Assembly: GCA_002427605.1 (NCBI GenBank)
Contig: DIRT01000019.1
Span: 1 to 64,000 of the forward strand
Direction of reading: 5' to 3'
DNA length: 64,000 nucleotides
Source of the DNA: Bacteroidales bacterium UBA5429
Lineage (GTDB): Bacteria > Bacteroidota > Bacteroidia > Bacteroidales > WCHB1-69
Every line of letters starts with the position of its first letter. The stretch's first letter is position 1. A model generated the notes under the pieces. It was not told where the DNA came from and searched no databases. It saw only the letters and a program-made list of their open reading frames with translations. Positions 43,718-52,427 of the stretch are shown one piece after another. A program made the position numbers and the translations under genes.

Positions 43718-43807
43718 ATGCCTAGTGGTAAAAAAAGAAAAAGACATAAAATGTCTACCCATAAAAGAAAAAAACGTCTAAGAAAAAATAGACATAAAAA
43801 GAAATAA
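43718..43807 (+). CDS. Tiny basic AURKAIP1/COX24-like ribosome-associated protein (29 aa)
   Basis: The 29-codon frame encodes MPSGKKRKRHKMSTHKRKKR and nine more basic residues ending HKKK. The K-K-R-x-x-H-K-M-x-x-H-K-R-K-K-R-L-R-K-N-R-H-K-K-K pattern is that of the AURKAIP1/COX24 domain, known as mS38 in mitochondrial ribosomes and related to small bacterial ribosomal proteins. A small-subunit role is therefore likely. It lies between HU and RNase G and is followed by an intrinsic terminator, so it is transcribed with HU. Confidence 0.8.
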   Translation: MPSGKKRKRHKMSTHKRKKRLRKNRHKKK

Positions 43808-43826
43808 TTTTCTTATTTAACCTTAT

Positions 43827-43868
43827 GAAAAACTAAATAGTATGACCCTTCATATTGTTTAGTTTTTC
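43827..43868 (+). terminator. Intrinsic terminator after the HU and basic-protein genes
   Basis: GAAAAACTAAA pairs with TTTAGTTTTTC; an inner TATGA...TCATA pairing extends the stem, and the distal arm supplies the T-run. The A-rich proximal arm could let it work in both directions. Confidence 0.7.
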
Positions 43869-43885
43869 TTATTTGTACCGTAATC

Positions 43886-45478
43886 ATGTCAGAAGATTTA
43901 GATCATAGTGTTGTTAAAGAGCTTTTCATAACCTCCTCTTCAAGTGGGGTTAAGATAGCTTTGTTAGAAGATAAAAAACTGGTTGAAGTACATGAGGAAA
44001 GATCATCTGATCATTTTGGAGTCGGGGATATCTATTTGGGAGTGACGAAAAAGCTGAATTCAGGAATGAATGCCGCTTTTGTTAATATTGGTGCTGAAAA
44101 GGATGCATTTTTACACTATTTGGATTTGGGGAACCATTTCAATACAATGAAAAATTTTGTAAATGATGTCATCAATACCAATAAAAAGAGCATTGCCAAC
44201 TATCCTTATGAGCCTGAACTACCCAAAGTGGGAAAAATAGGAGAGGTTTTAGCCTCCGGACAAAAATTGTTGCTTCAAATTGCTAAAGAACCGATCTCAA
44301 CAAAGGGTGCCACGGTAACGACAGAAATTTCACTTGCAGGAAGGTATCTGGTATTGGTGCCTTTTATGGATAAAATTTTTATATCGCAAAAAATTACGCG
44401 AGGTTCAGAAAAAAGAAGACTGCGGAAATTGGTTCAAAGTATTAAACCCAAGAAATTTGGGATTATCGTTAGAACTGTTGCGAATGGTAAAGAGATGGAG
44501 GAGATCCAGGCTGACCTGGATCAGTTGATGGATCGCTGGAGAGTGATTGTAGATAAGCTCTCTATGGCAGTAGCACCCGCGAAAATAGCATCGGAACTGG
44601 ATATGACTACCTCGCTGATCCGCGATATGATCAATGACTCTTTTGAGTCAATCTATGTCGATGATCCGTTGCTTTTTCAGGAACTAAAACAATATCTTCA
44701 TAGCGTTTCACCGGAATATACCCATATTCTCAAATTATATAAAAATCCAAAGCCGCTTTTTGAAGCTATGAATATCACAAAGCAGATCAAAGCTTCTTTT
44801 GGGAAAAATGTGACCATTAAAAATGGTGTCTATCTGGTTATAGAACATACCGAAGCGATGCACGTCATCGATGTCAACAGCGGAAATCGTACCAAAGCAG
44901 GGAAAGATCAGGAGGAAAATGCACGTACCGTTAATATGGAAGCGGCGGTTGAGATTGCCAGACAACTTCGGTTGAGAGATATGGGAGGGATTATCAGTAT
45001 CGATTTTATCGATATGAGAAAACCGGCGAACAGATCTGCATTGTACCAGAAAATGGTGCAATTGATGAAAGAGGATAAAGCCAAACATACCATTTTACCC
45101 GTGAATAAGTTTGGAATTATACAAATTACCAGACAGAGGGTAAGGCAGGAAAAAGTGATTCATGTTGCCGAAACTTGTCCATCCTGTAGAGGTACCGGAA
45201 AGGTGCAACCTGCAATATTGATAGTGAAGGAGATGGAAGAGATGATTGAGTATATCATCAATAATAAGATTGCATCCAAATTCTATATTAAAGTACACCC
45301 AATCATTTATGCCTATTTGACTCGCAAGCTCTATTCACATCGCTTGAGATGGTCTATCAAGTATAAAAGATGGATTAAACTGGTTCCGGCTGAAAGTTTC
45401 CAATTGTTGGAATATAGGTTTTTCAATAGGATGGATGAACAGATTATGTTCTGGACCTCTCCTACAATTGATGAATAA
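43886..45478 (+). CDS. rng: Ribonuclease G/E family endoribonuclease
   Basis: It cleaves single-stranded RNA in rRNA maturation and mRNA turnover. At 530 residues it is of RNase G length, without the long RNase E scaffold tail. An S1-like domain spans about residues 35-130 (VGDIYLGVTKKLNSGMNAAFVNIGAEKDAFLHYLDL region), the catalytic acidic pair is in HVIDVNSG and ISIDFIDM, and the zinc-link motif is CPSCRGTGK. It lies shortly after the terminator at 43827-43868, so it probably has its own promoter, not clearly seen. The HU-rng order is common in Bacteroidota, from memory. Confidence 0.94.
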   Translation: MSEDLDHSVVKELFITSSSSGVKIALLEDKKLVEVHEERSSDHFGVGDIYLGVTKKLNSGMNAAFVNIGAEKDAFLHYLDLGNHFNTMKNFVNDVINTNKKSIANYPYEPELPKVGKIGEVLASGQKLLLQIAKEPISTKGATVTTEISLAGRYLVLVPFMDKIFISQKITRGSEKRRLRKLVQSIKPKKFGIIVRTVANGKEMEEIQADLDQLMDRWRVIVDKLSMAVAPAKIASELDMTTSLIRDMINDSFESIYVDDPLLFQELKQYLHSVSPEYTHILKLYKNPKPLFEAMNITKQIKASFGKNVTIKNGVYLVIEHTEAMHVIDVNSGNRTKAGKDQEENARTVNMEAAVEIARQLRLRDMGGIISIDFIDMRKPANRSALYQKMVQLMKEDKAKHTILPVNKFGIIQITRQRVRQEKVIHVAETCPSCRGTGKVQPAILIVKEMEEMIEYIINNKIASKFYIKVHPIIYAYLTRKLYSHRLRWSIKYKRWIKLVPAESFQLLEYRFFNRMDEQIMFWTSPTIDE

Positions 45479-45486
45479 TCAGTAAG

Positions 45487-45927
45487 ATGAACGATATAGA
45501 AAAGGTATACCGTTATGGTGCATATCAAGATCGTACGGAATATGAAATAAGGATCAAAGCGAAAGCTTTGGGAATTGTAGGAGAACGATTGGAACAGTTG
45601 ATAGAGCAATTGAAAGAGGAGTCTTTTATTGATGATGTGCGATTTGCACAAAATTATGTGAGATCCAAATTGAATCATGGTCGGTGGGGAGTGATTAAAA
45701 TTAAAAGTGGACTTTTTGCTAAAGGGGTGAACCCGAATATTATTGATGAGGTGGTGGAAACGATAGATGAAGAGTACTACTATCAAAATATGCGCCATGA
45801 AATGGATAAGTGGATGCAATCGAAACCCCAAACAGAAGAAAATAGAGATAAATTGATCCGTTTTTTACTCGGGAAAGGGTATCAATACGGAGAAATCATA
45901 AAAATGTTGAATAGAGATGGTGACTAA
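45487..45927 (+). CDS. recX: RecX-family regulatory protein
   Basis: RecX binds RecA and limits filament growth. The 146 residues are helical three-helix repeats typical of RecX: RTEYEIRIKAKALG, FIDDVRFAQNYVRSKL, and RWGVIKIKSGLFAKGVNPNII. It begins 8 bp after rng and its last 11 bp overlap the start of prfB, so the three genes look like one operon. recA is not in the window. Confidence 0.9.
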   Translation: MNDIEKVYRYGAYQDRTEYEIRIKAKALGIVGERLEQLIEQLKEESFIDDVRFAQNYVRSKLNHGRWGVIKIKSGLFAKGVNPNIIDEVVETIDEEYYYQNMRHEMDKWMQSKPQTEENRDKLIRFLLGKGYQYGEIIKMLNRDGD

Positions 45928-47003
45928 CGAACAGATAAAAGAGCTCGGAAAAAGAGTAGCAGAGCTAAGGAGGTGTCTTTGACATCGATCATAAAATAGC
46001 CGAAATTAAAGATAAAGAACAGATTACGCATGCGCCTGATTTTTGGAATGATTCCAAAAAAGCGGAACAGCTGTTGCGTGAAATCAGCGGAATTAAAGCC
46101 TGGGTTGAGGAGTTTCAAAGTGCTCAAAACGCATTGGATGATCTGTTGCTGACTTATGAGCTTTTTAATGAAGAAGATGCGACAGAGGAGGAGGTGGAAA
46201 GTGTATACGATAAGGCACTGGAAGATATTGAAAATCTGGAGTTTAAGAATATGATGTCCGATGAGGAGGATCAGCTGGGTGTGATTTTGACGATCAATTC
46301 TGGCGCAGGGGGGACTGAAAGTTGCGACTGGGCTTCCATGCTGATGCGAATGTATCTCCGTTGGGCTGAACGAAAAGGATACCCGACTGTTATCTTGGAT
46401 CAGCAAGAGGGCGATGTGGCTGGGATTAAGCAAGTTACCATCGAAATCGATGTGCCTTACGGATATGGATATCTGAAAAGTGAAAACGGAGTCCACCGTT
46501 TGGTGAGAATTTCGCCTTTTGATTCGGCAGCGCGCCGGCACACCTCTTTTGCATCGGTGTATGCCTATCCAATTATCAATGAGGATATTGTGATCGAAGT
46601 GAATCCCGCAGATATCTCCTGGGACACCTACCGTTCGAGCGGTCCGGGAGGACAAAATGTGAACAAAGTGGAAACCGCTGTCCGACTACACCACCATCCA
46701 ACCGGCATCATTGTAGAGTGTCAGGAAACCAGATCGCAGCTGCAAAACAGGGAAAAAGCGATGCAGATGTTGAAGTCGCAATTGTACCAAAGGGAGCTGG
46801 AGAAAAAGCGCGAGAAGATCTCTCAGATCGCAAGCAGCAAAAAACGGATAGAGTGGGGGTCTCAGATTCGAAGTTATGTAATGCACCCCTATAAATTGGT
46901 GAAAGACCTGCGTACCAACCACGAAACCGGAAACGTCAACGCCGTTATGGACGGCGACCTGGATGCCTTCCTGAAAGCATATTTGATGGATCACTCCGCT
47001 TGA
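45917..47003 (+). CDS. prfB: Peptide chain release factor 2 (programmed +1 frameshift)
   Basis: RF2 releases peptides at UAA and UGA. Frame 0 starts at ATG 45917 and encodes 21 residues (MVTNEQIKELGKRVAELRRC plus L) before an in-frame TGA at 45980-45982. The upstream AAGGAGG and slippery CTT codon (CTT TGA C) form the classical RF2 site; after a +1 shift the reading frame continues from GAC 45981 to the stop at 47003, giving 361 residues in all, the usual length. The stop-codon-recognition tripeptide is SPF (ISPFDSAARRHTSF) and the hydrolysis motif is GGQ (GPGGQNVNKVETAVR). Annotation without the shift would wrongly start near 46074. The start overlaps recX by 11 bp and the end overlaps thiL tail-to-tail by 13 bp. 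Confidence 0.95.
45966..45983 (+). promoter_or_regulatory. prfB: RF2 programmed frameshift signal
   Basis: AAGGAGGTGTCTTTGAC contains an SD-like AGGAGG, then TGT, then the slippery CTT followed by TGA C. Low RF2 slows termination at this UGA and favours the +1 shift, giving autoregulation. The SD-like stretch is 3 nt upstream of the CTT codon, the spacing known from E. coli. Confidence 0.93.
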
Positions 47004-48025
47004 AATCCCTGCGCCTGCAACTCAATCAACTTTTGGTCATTGGTAACCAGATTTTTCCCGGCTGATGCGGCAGTAATATGTCCAATAACGGAAATCTCTT
47101 TAAGGTTTTTAATTTTCTCGTAATCCTCTTGCTTGATAGTGAAAAGTACCTCATAATCTTCACCTCCATTGAGTGCAATGGTAGTGGCTACAATTTTCAA
47201 TTCTTTCAAAGTGTCAAAAGTAAGCAAGTCAACAGGCAGTTTTTCTTCATAAATGGTACATCCGCAATCCGATTGCTGACATAAATGGAGTAGTGCGTTG
47301 GCAAGTCCATTTTTGACATTGATCATGCTGGTAGGCAGGATTCCCGCTTTCTTAAGGTCTTCAATCACATCCACTCTGGGTTCCGGCTTTAACTGACGCT
47401 CAATGATGTAGGAATACCCCTCTAAATCAGGTTGTTGTGTAGGATTGACCGCAAATACCTGCATCTCTCTATTCAAAATTAAAAGTCCGGTGTAGGCAGC
47501 ACCCAGGTCTCCGGAAACACAAATTAACTCATTTTCAGCGGCTCCTTTGCGCTGAACCAACTCTTTTTCTTTGACAGTACCAATCATCTGAGCTCCAATA
47601 ATCAATCCGGTATTGGAACTGGTAATATTCAGTCCAACCAGGTCGATACCGTACCTTTCGCAACAGAATTTAACACCGGCGGTAAACTCCTCCAGTGCCT
47701 CTACAGAAAAGCGGTTGGAAGCTCCGATATTGATCCGGATTTGTGAGGGAGTTCCATTCATCCCTACAATATCGGCAGCAGCGGCAGCTACTGTTTTATA
47801 CCCCAAATGTTTGAGCGGGAAGTAACCCAGGTTAAAATGGACATTCTCAATCGCTAAAGTCGAGGTAGTAAGGGTCAGTTGATCACCCATTTTTAAAACC
47901 GAAGCATCATTCTCTATTCCCGATAGGGAAGAAGCGTTGCTTAATTGGAAAAATTCCCCTAAATGTTTGATCAATTCCTCTTTGCCCATTTGGGATACCT
48001 CAAGTCGACCTTTGTTTTCTAACAT
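46991..48025 (-). CDS. thiL: Thiamine-monophosphate kinase
   Basis: ThiL phosphorylates thiamine monophosphate to the cofactor thiamine diphosphate. It belongs to the PurM/ThiL fold; GIENDASVLKMGDQLTLTTSTLAIENVHF is the metal/substrate region in which the second part replaces the usual DxLxEGxHF, then VAAAAADIVGMNGTPSQI and CVSGDLGAAYTGL. GGEDYEVLFT near the C-terminus is the family signature. I chose ATG 48025 because a minus-strand -7 box at 48050-48057 rules out the longer start at 48052. The 3' end overlaps prfB by 13 bp in convergent orientation. No TPP riboswitch is seen upstream. Confidence 0.93.
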   Translation of the reverse strand: MLENKGRLEVSQMGKEELIKHLGEFFQLSNASSLSGIENDASVLKMGDQLTLTTSTLAIENVHFNLGYFPLKHLGYKTVAAAAADIVGMNGTPSQIRINIGASNRFSVEALEEFTAGVKFCCERYGIDLVGLNITSSNTGLIIGAQMIGTVKEKELVQRKGAAENELICVSGDLGAAYTGLLILNREMQVFAVNPTQQPDLEGYSYIIERQLKPEPRVDVIEDLKKAGILPTSMINVKNGLANALLHLCQQSDCGCTIYEEKLPVDLLTFDTLKELKIVATTIALNGGEDYEVLFTIKQEDYEKIKNLKEISVIGHITAASAGKNLVTNDQKLIELQAQGFQAE

Positions 48026-48049
48026 AGCTTCAGATATATGATTAACCTG

Positions 48050-48057
48050 CAAAGATA
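48050..48057 (-). promoter_or_regulatory. Predicted -7 box for thiL
   Basis: The minus strand reads TATCTTTG followed by CAGG, 24 nt before the ATG at 48025. Confidence 0.65.
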
Positions 48058-48082
48058 TAAATAAATCTTGACCCGCTTCCTC

Positions 48083-48111
48083 TTTGAAGTGGATTATTTT
48101 TGCTATTTTTG
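48083..48111 (+). promoter_or_regulatory. Predicted promoter for nth
   Basis: TTTG at 48083-48086 and TATTTTTG at 48104-48111 are 17 bp apart, close to the Bacteroidota -33/-7 spacing. A second TATTTTTG overlaps at 48095-48102. Transcription would begin after about 48115. Confidence 0.65.
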
Positions 48112-48131
48112 TAGCTTTAATATTGAATCAC

Positions 48132-48791
48132 GTGACTATAAAGCAAAAATACGAATTTATTCTCGACTATTTTATCAAACACAATCCGGAGCCTGCCTCT
48201 GAATTGATTTATGATAATCCATTTGAATTGTTGGTGGCTGTAGTGTTGTCGGCACAGTGTACAGACAAACGAGTGAATATGATTACGCCGGACCTGCTTA
48301 TGAAATATCCGACTCCTGAAAAAATGGCTGAAGCAGAAGTTCAGGAGATTTATGAGCTGATCAAGTCTTGCTCCTATCCTAACAATAAAGCCAAACACTT
48401 GTCGGGTTTATCTAAAATGTTAGTTTCCCAATTTAACAGTGAAGTACCTCAAACTTTGGAGGAGCTAACTCAATTGCCCGGAGTGGGAAGAAAAACGGCA
48501 AATGTGATTCTTTCAGTCATTTTTGATCAGCCCTCTATGGCAGTGGATACGCATGTTTTCCGGGTTTCTCATCGCTTGGGAATAGTGAAAAATGCGAAAA
48601 CTCCACTGGAAACAGAAAAACAGTTGGTGAAACATTTCCCGACGGAGTGGATTGCCAAAGCGCACCACTGGCTGATTTTACATGGAAGGTATGTTTGTAT
48701 TGCGCGCAAACCATTATGTGCTCAATGTGACTTAAAATCAATATGCAGTTACTATGAGAAAGAGCACAAAGAGACAGATATAAAAGAATAA
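48132..48791 (+). CDS. nth: Endonuclease III (DNA glycosylase/AP lyase)
   Basis: Nth removes oxidised pyrimidines and cuts abasic sites. The helix-hairpin-helix with catalytic Lys is LPGVGRKTANV, the catalytic Asp lies in VDTHVFRVSHRLG, and the [4Fe-4S] ligands follow the C-x6-C-x2-C-x5-C pattern (CIARKPLCAQCDLKSIC). The frame is open from 48084, but the promoter at 48083-48111 makes an early start impossible. GTG 48132 gives 219 residues, close to E. coli (211); TTG 48123 is an alternative. It is 23 bp upstream of the next gene. Confidence 0.93.
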   Translation: MTIKQKYEFILDYFIKHNPEPASELIYDNPFELLVAVVLSAQCTDKRVNMITPDLLMKYPTPEKMAEAEVQEIYELIKSCSYPNNKAKHLSGLSKMLVSQFNSEVPQTLEELTQLPGVGRKTANVILSVIFDQPSMAVDTHVFRVSHRLGIVKNAKTPLETEKQLVKHFPTEWIAKAHHWLILHGRYVCIARKPLCAQCDLKSICSYYEKEHKETDIKE

Positions 48792-48814
48792 TAACTTAAT
48801 AATTTTGAAACGAT

Positions 48815-49354
48815 ATGAATGAAAAAGATTTTAATGTAGGGAATAGAATAGATCATCCAAAATATGGCGAAGGTGTTATCAGTCAAAATGGTAATGTGAC
48901 TTTTAAAGTGATTTTTATCAGAGGAGGGGAGATAGAGTTTTCAAAAATGAGTGCCCAGTTTGAAGTGCTTGAGCAATCAGATAGAGAAAATGATCAACCT
49001 GTTGTCAATCTGAAAGAGATGGAGTTGATGCTTAAAACATTACTCGATCAGTACAACGGAATAGAACATAAAGTTGCTTTGGGTAATAAATGGACAGATG
49101 GTGTGATGATTTTGCAACCCGGCAATAGAGATCTGAAACCCAAAGAGGTACCTATCGAGTCGTTCTTTCATAAAATTGTGATGATGAGAGATCGTTTGAG
49201 AGTGCTGGAACAAAATATTAATAGTCACTCCGTTTTAACAGATGAAGAGAAAGTGAATCTGCAACAATATATCACAAGATGTTACGGTTCTATGACCACT
49301 TTCAATATCTTTTTTGATGATAAAGAGGACTTTTTCGTTGGAAATAGAGGGTAA
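48815..49354 (+). CDS. Hypothetical protein (179 aa) with an N-terminal Tudor/DUF3553-like patch
   Basis: I do not recognise the full family. Residues 5-50 (FNVGNRIDHPKYGEGVISQN ... EFSKMSAQFEV) resemble the small 'V.HP.YG.G.V' beta-barrel found at the C-terminus of UvrD-type helicases and in CarD-like proteins. The rest (about 60-179) is predicted helical, with KEMELMLKTLLDQYNG and MMRDRLRVLEQNINSH as amphipathic helices that could form a coiled coil. No signal peptide, so it is cytoplasmic. It follows nth by 23 bp and may share its transcript. Confidence 0.65.
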   Translation: MNEKDFNVGNRIDHPKYGEGVISQNGNVTFKVIFIRGGEIEFSKMSAQFEVLEQSDRENDQPVVNLKEMELMLKTLLDQYNGIEHKVALGNKWTDGVMILQPGNRDLKPKEVPIESFFHKIVMMRDRLRVLEQNINSHSVLTDEEKVNLQQYITRCYGSMTTFNIFFDDKEDFFVGNRG

Positions 49355-49459
49355 GATTTAGCTTTTTTGAAAAGGGTTATTCTTATTTAATTTATAATCA
49401 GTTAATTATGAAAAAATAAAATATTTTCATAAAAAGTGGGTTTGTATTGAAAAAAAATG

Positions 49460-49467
49460 TATTTTTG
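49460..49467 (+). promoter_or_regulatory. Predicted -7 box for rpmB
   Basis: TATTTTTG followed by CAG, 44 nt before the ATG at 49512, with TTTG at 49441-49444 as a possible -33 box at short spacing. Confidence 0.65.
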
Positions 49468-49511
49468 CAGCCCTAATTTAAGAGTTGTTAATATATAAAA
49501 ATATAGAGGAA

Positions 49512-49745
49512 ATGTCAAAAGTTTGTCAAATTACAGGGAAGAAAGCAATGGTTGGAAATCGTGTTTCTCACTCCAATATTAAAACAAAGAGAAGATTCAA
49601 CCCCAACTTGCATAAAAAGAAATTTTATGTTCCTGAATTAGGAGAGTGGGTAGTGTTGAAAGTTTCCGCTAAAGGAATCCGTGATATTAATAAAAAAGGA
49701 GTTTGGAACTCAATAATAGACGCATATAATAAAGGTTTGTTGTAA
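49512..49745 (+). CDS. rpmB: 50S ribosomal protein L28
   Basis: L28 (bL28) is a structural protein of the large ribosomal subunit. The 77 residues begin MSKVCQITGKKAMVGNRVSH and continue with KTKRRFNPNLHKK, the family signature. The ATG at 49512 is chosen; an in-frame upstream start at 49485 would add nine residues not seen in the family. In many Bacteroidota rpmB is followed by rpmG and a small DUF4295 gene; here a terminator follows at once. Confidence 0.95.
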   Translation: MSKVCQITGKKAMVGNRVSHSNIKTKRRFNPNLHKKKFYVPELGEWVVLKVSAKGIRDINKKGVWNSIIDAYNKGLL

Positions 49746-49766
49746 TCTTATTTTAAGATTTAGTTA

Positions 49767-49800
49767 GAAAAATGCTGCACTTTGGTGTGGCATTTTTTTT
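49767..49800 (+). terminator. Intrinsic terminator after rpmB
   Basis: AAATGC and GCATTT pair around an inner CAC/GTG step (AAAATGCTGCAC...GTGTGGCATTT), followed by T8. Confidence 0.8.
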
Positions 49801-49855
49801 ACCTAAAATACAATAAATCAGTTTTTTTAACGTATTATTGTTTTAAATTCGATTG

Positions 49856-52372
49856 ATGCATTTTTTACACTCTGTTTTATCTCGGTGGATTCTCCTTCTG
49901 CTATTGCTGAAAGGAGGTTCTTTATATGCACAGTCGACCGCAAAATTATACGGGGTAGTCACAGATCAAAAAGGAGATCCGATTGAAAATGTGGTTGTGG
50001 CTAATATTTTTACTCAAAAAAGTGTTACAACCAACGCAGAAGGAAGATATGAAATGCGAGTGATGCCTCATAAAGAGATCCCCGTTTTGTTTAGATATAT
50101 CTCCTCTACTGATACACTGATCTATGTTTCCCTGGCATCGGGTGAGGAAAAAGAATTGAATCTGACCCTGCAAATTGTAGGCAAAAAGCTGGACCTGGTG
50201 AATGTGACTGCCAGTCATGATGATGGCTATGTGAGAGTGAACCCCAAGTTGAGATTCAATATCCCTTCGCCTATGGGAGGTGCTGAGTCCGTTATTAAAA
50301 CCTTCGCCGGCGTTTCTTCAGTCAATGAATTAAGCTCGCAATATAATGTGAGAGGTGGAAATTATGACGAAAATTTAATTTATGTCAATGATATTCAAAT
50401 CTATAGACCCTTTTTAATCCGTTCCGGTAATCAGGAGGGACTGAGCTTTGTGAATCTGGATCTGACAAAAAATGTAAAATTTTCTGCAGGAGGCTTTGCT
50501 GCTCAATATGGAGATAAGATGTCCTCCGTGATGGATGTGGAGTATAAAACGCCGACAGCTTTTGCAGGGAGCTTTTCAATGGGACTATTGGGTGCTACTG
50601 CATACGTGGAAGGTGTAGTCAAAGATAAAACTAAAAATGAAGATCGTTTTACCTATCTGATAGGAATGAGGTATAAATCGAATGCCTACCTGTTCCGTTT
50701 TATGGAAGTGAAAGGGGAATATAAACCCCGATTTTTTGACACTCAGATGCTGTTTGACTGGAAAGTGAATTCTAAACTGAATGTCAGTCTTTTGACTAAC
50801 TTCTCATCCAATCAATACCTCTATCAGCCCCAGAATAGAAGAACTAATTTTGGTTCCTTGGAAATACCCAGAACTTTTGTTGTCTATTATGAAGGACAAG
50901 AGGTGGATCTTTTTATGAACTATCTGGGTGGATTGACATTCACCTATAAACCAACACAGGAAGATCAGCTGAAGTTCATTATATCCTCATACTACTCTAA
51001 GGAAAAAGAACAGTTTGATATCCTTTCTGAGTATTGGATCAAGGATGCTGTCATCGATTTATCCGAAGGTGGTACATTGTTCAATGAATCGACAAAGAGA
51101 GGGGTGGGAGCCTTCAGAGACCATGCCCGCAATCGTTTGGATGCTTTTTTTACCAGCTTCCTATTGAAGGGGGATCATAATAAACAGGATCATCTCATCT
51201 CTTGGGGTGTTCAGTACCAAAATGAGTGGATTGATGATTATATCAGAGAATGGAATATCGTGGATTCTTCGGGTTATATCCTGCCTCATATTACGCTTCC
51301 TCCGGGTGAATCTGTGCCTTTGGACAGTCCTGTCAGATGGCTGACCTTTGGGGAGAACCGCTTCCTCCATTCAGTGAATCAACTGAATACTCACAGATTT
51401 ACAGGATTTTTACAGGATCAGTGGCGTTTGACCGGAGATAGCTCTCAGTTTATACTCAATGGAGGTGTGCGGTTCCATTACTGGAGCTTTAATAAGGAGT
51501 TGACTGTATCGCCACGTGCGGGTCTGCTCTATAAACCAAAATGGAGTAAAAGTTGTTCTTTCTGGTTTAAAACCGGAGTCTACTACCAATCTCCAACCTA
51601 TCGTGAGTTTCGCAGACCGGATGGAACGCTCAATCCCGAGATTCAATCTCAGTTTTCCTACCAGGCATTGATCTCCGGTGAGTATGAGTTCGCCCTATGG
51701 GGAAGACCCTTCAAGTTGATTTCAGAAATTTACTACAAGTATATGGACCGGCTGATATCATACGAAATGGATAATGTGAGAATTGTCTATAGCGGGGAAA
51801 ATGATTCCAAAGGGTATGTGGTTGGGACAGACGTGAAATTGAGCGGAGAGTTTATCAAAGGGATGGAGTCCTGGGTTACCCTCTCTCTCATGAAAACAGC
51901 ACAGGATTTTTGGAACGATTTTTACACGGATACACTGGGAAACCGCTTTGAAATTGGCTATGTGCCCAGACCTTCAGATCAACGTTTTGCACTGAATTTC
52001 TTTTTTCAGGATCATATCCCCAACTACCCTCAATGGCGGGTGCATCTCAATTTTATTTTCTCCAGCGGACTTCCTTTTGTGGCTCCCAATGCGCCCAATT
52101 GGATGAGAACATTCAGGACACCCTGGTATAGAAGAGTCGATTTGGGATTTTCTTACCAATTTCTGCAACCCAACCGGGATCGCCATCAGGATCGATGGAA
52201 ATCGCTTAGAAAAATCAATAATGCAGCGCTCTATCTGGAAATCTTTAATCTGCTCGATATCGCTAATGTGTCCTCCTATTCCTGGGTTCCCGATATCGAT
52301 GGTGCGCTGAATGCAATACCTAACTCGCTGACACCTATGTTGGTAAACGTAAAATTGGCTGTTGAATTTTAG
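49856..52372 (+). CDS. TonB-dependent receptor with carboxypeptidase-regulatory-like domain
   Basis: This is an outer-membrane active transporter; the ligand is unknown. A signal peptide covers about residues 1-25 (SRWILLLLLLKGGSLYAQ). Residues about 30-110 form the CarboxypepD_reg-like beta sandwich (LYGVVTDQKGDPIENVVVAN). The plug domain follows, with SVIKTFAGVSSVNELSSQYN, VRGGNYDENLIYVNDI and GGFAAQYGDKMSSVMDV. The barrel runs to the end, closing in LTPMLVNVKLAVEF with a terminal Phe. No SusD-like partner lies next to it, so a glycan role is not indicated. I start at ATG 49856 rather than the TTG one codon earlier. Confidence 0.92.
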   Translation: MHFLHSVLSRWILLLLLLKGGSLYAQSTAKLYGVVTDQKGDPIENVVVANIFTQKSVTTNAEGRYEMRVMPHKEIPVLFRYISSTDTLIYVSLASGEEKELNLTLQIVGKKLDLVNVTASHDDGYVRVNPKLRFNIPSPMGGAESVIKTFAGVSSVNELSSQYNVRGGNYDENLIYVNDIQIYRPFLIRSGNQEGLSFVNLDLTKNVKFSAGGFAAQYGDKMSSVMDVEYKTPTAFAGSFSMGLLGATAYVEGVVKDKTKNEDRFTYLIGMRYKSNAYLFRFMEVKGEYKPRFFDTQMLFDWKVNSKLNVSLLTNFSSNQYLYQPQNRRTNFGSLEIPRTFVVYYEGQEVDLFMNYLGGLTFTYKPTQEDQLKFIISSYYSKEKEQFDILSEYWIKDAVIDLSEGGTLFNESTKRGVGAFRDHARNRLDAFFTSFLLKGDHNKQDHLISWGVQYQNEWIDDYIREWNIVDSSGYILPHITLPPGESVPLDSPVRWLTFGENRFLHSVNQLNTHRFTGFLQDQWRLTGDSSQFILNGGVRFHYWSFNKELTVSPRAGLLYKPKWSKSCSFWFKTGVYYQSPTYREFRRPDGTLNPEIQSQFSYQALISGEYEFALWGRPFKLISEIYYKYMDRLISYEMDNVRIVYSGENDSKGYVVGTDVKLSGEFIKGMESWVTLSLMKTAQDFWNDFYTDTLGNRFEIGYVPRPSDQRFALNFFFQDHIPNYPQWRVHLNFIFSSGLPFVAPNAPNWMRTFRTPWYRRVDLGFSYQFLQPNRDRHQDRWKSLRKINNAALYLEIFNLLDIANVSSYSWVPDIDGALNAIPNSLTPMLVNVKLAVEF

Positions 52373-52400
52373 AACCTGCCTCTGTTTTGTTTTTTTTATA

Positions 52401-52408
52401 TACCTTTG
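52401..52408 (+). promoter_or_regulatory. Predicted -7 box for the MORN/YwqK-type gene
   Basis: TACCTTTG (TAnnTTTG), 20 nt before the ATG at 52428, with TTTTG at 52385-52389 upstream. Confidence 0.6.
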
Positions 52409-52427
52409 TCGGTTCTAATTACTCCAA

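Noticed and set aside
46074..47003. prfB annotated as a 309-residue protein starting at 46074
   Set aside because: The upstream in-frame sequence continues to a canonical frameshift site and a 21-codon frame 0 start; the short version would lack the N-terminal domain.
48026..48083. TPP riboswitch in front of thiL
   Set aside because: The leader is about 20 nt long after the -7 box and has none of the conserved TPP-box sequence.
48084..48131. Hydrophobic N-terminal extension of endonuclease III, suggesting a membrane or exported form
   Set aside because: The promoter -7 box at 48104-48111 sits inside that extension; the apparent helix is promoter DNA translated in frame.
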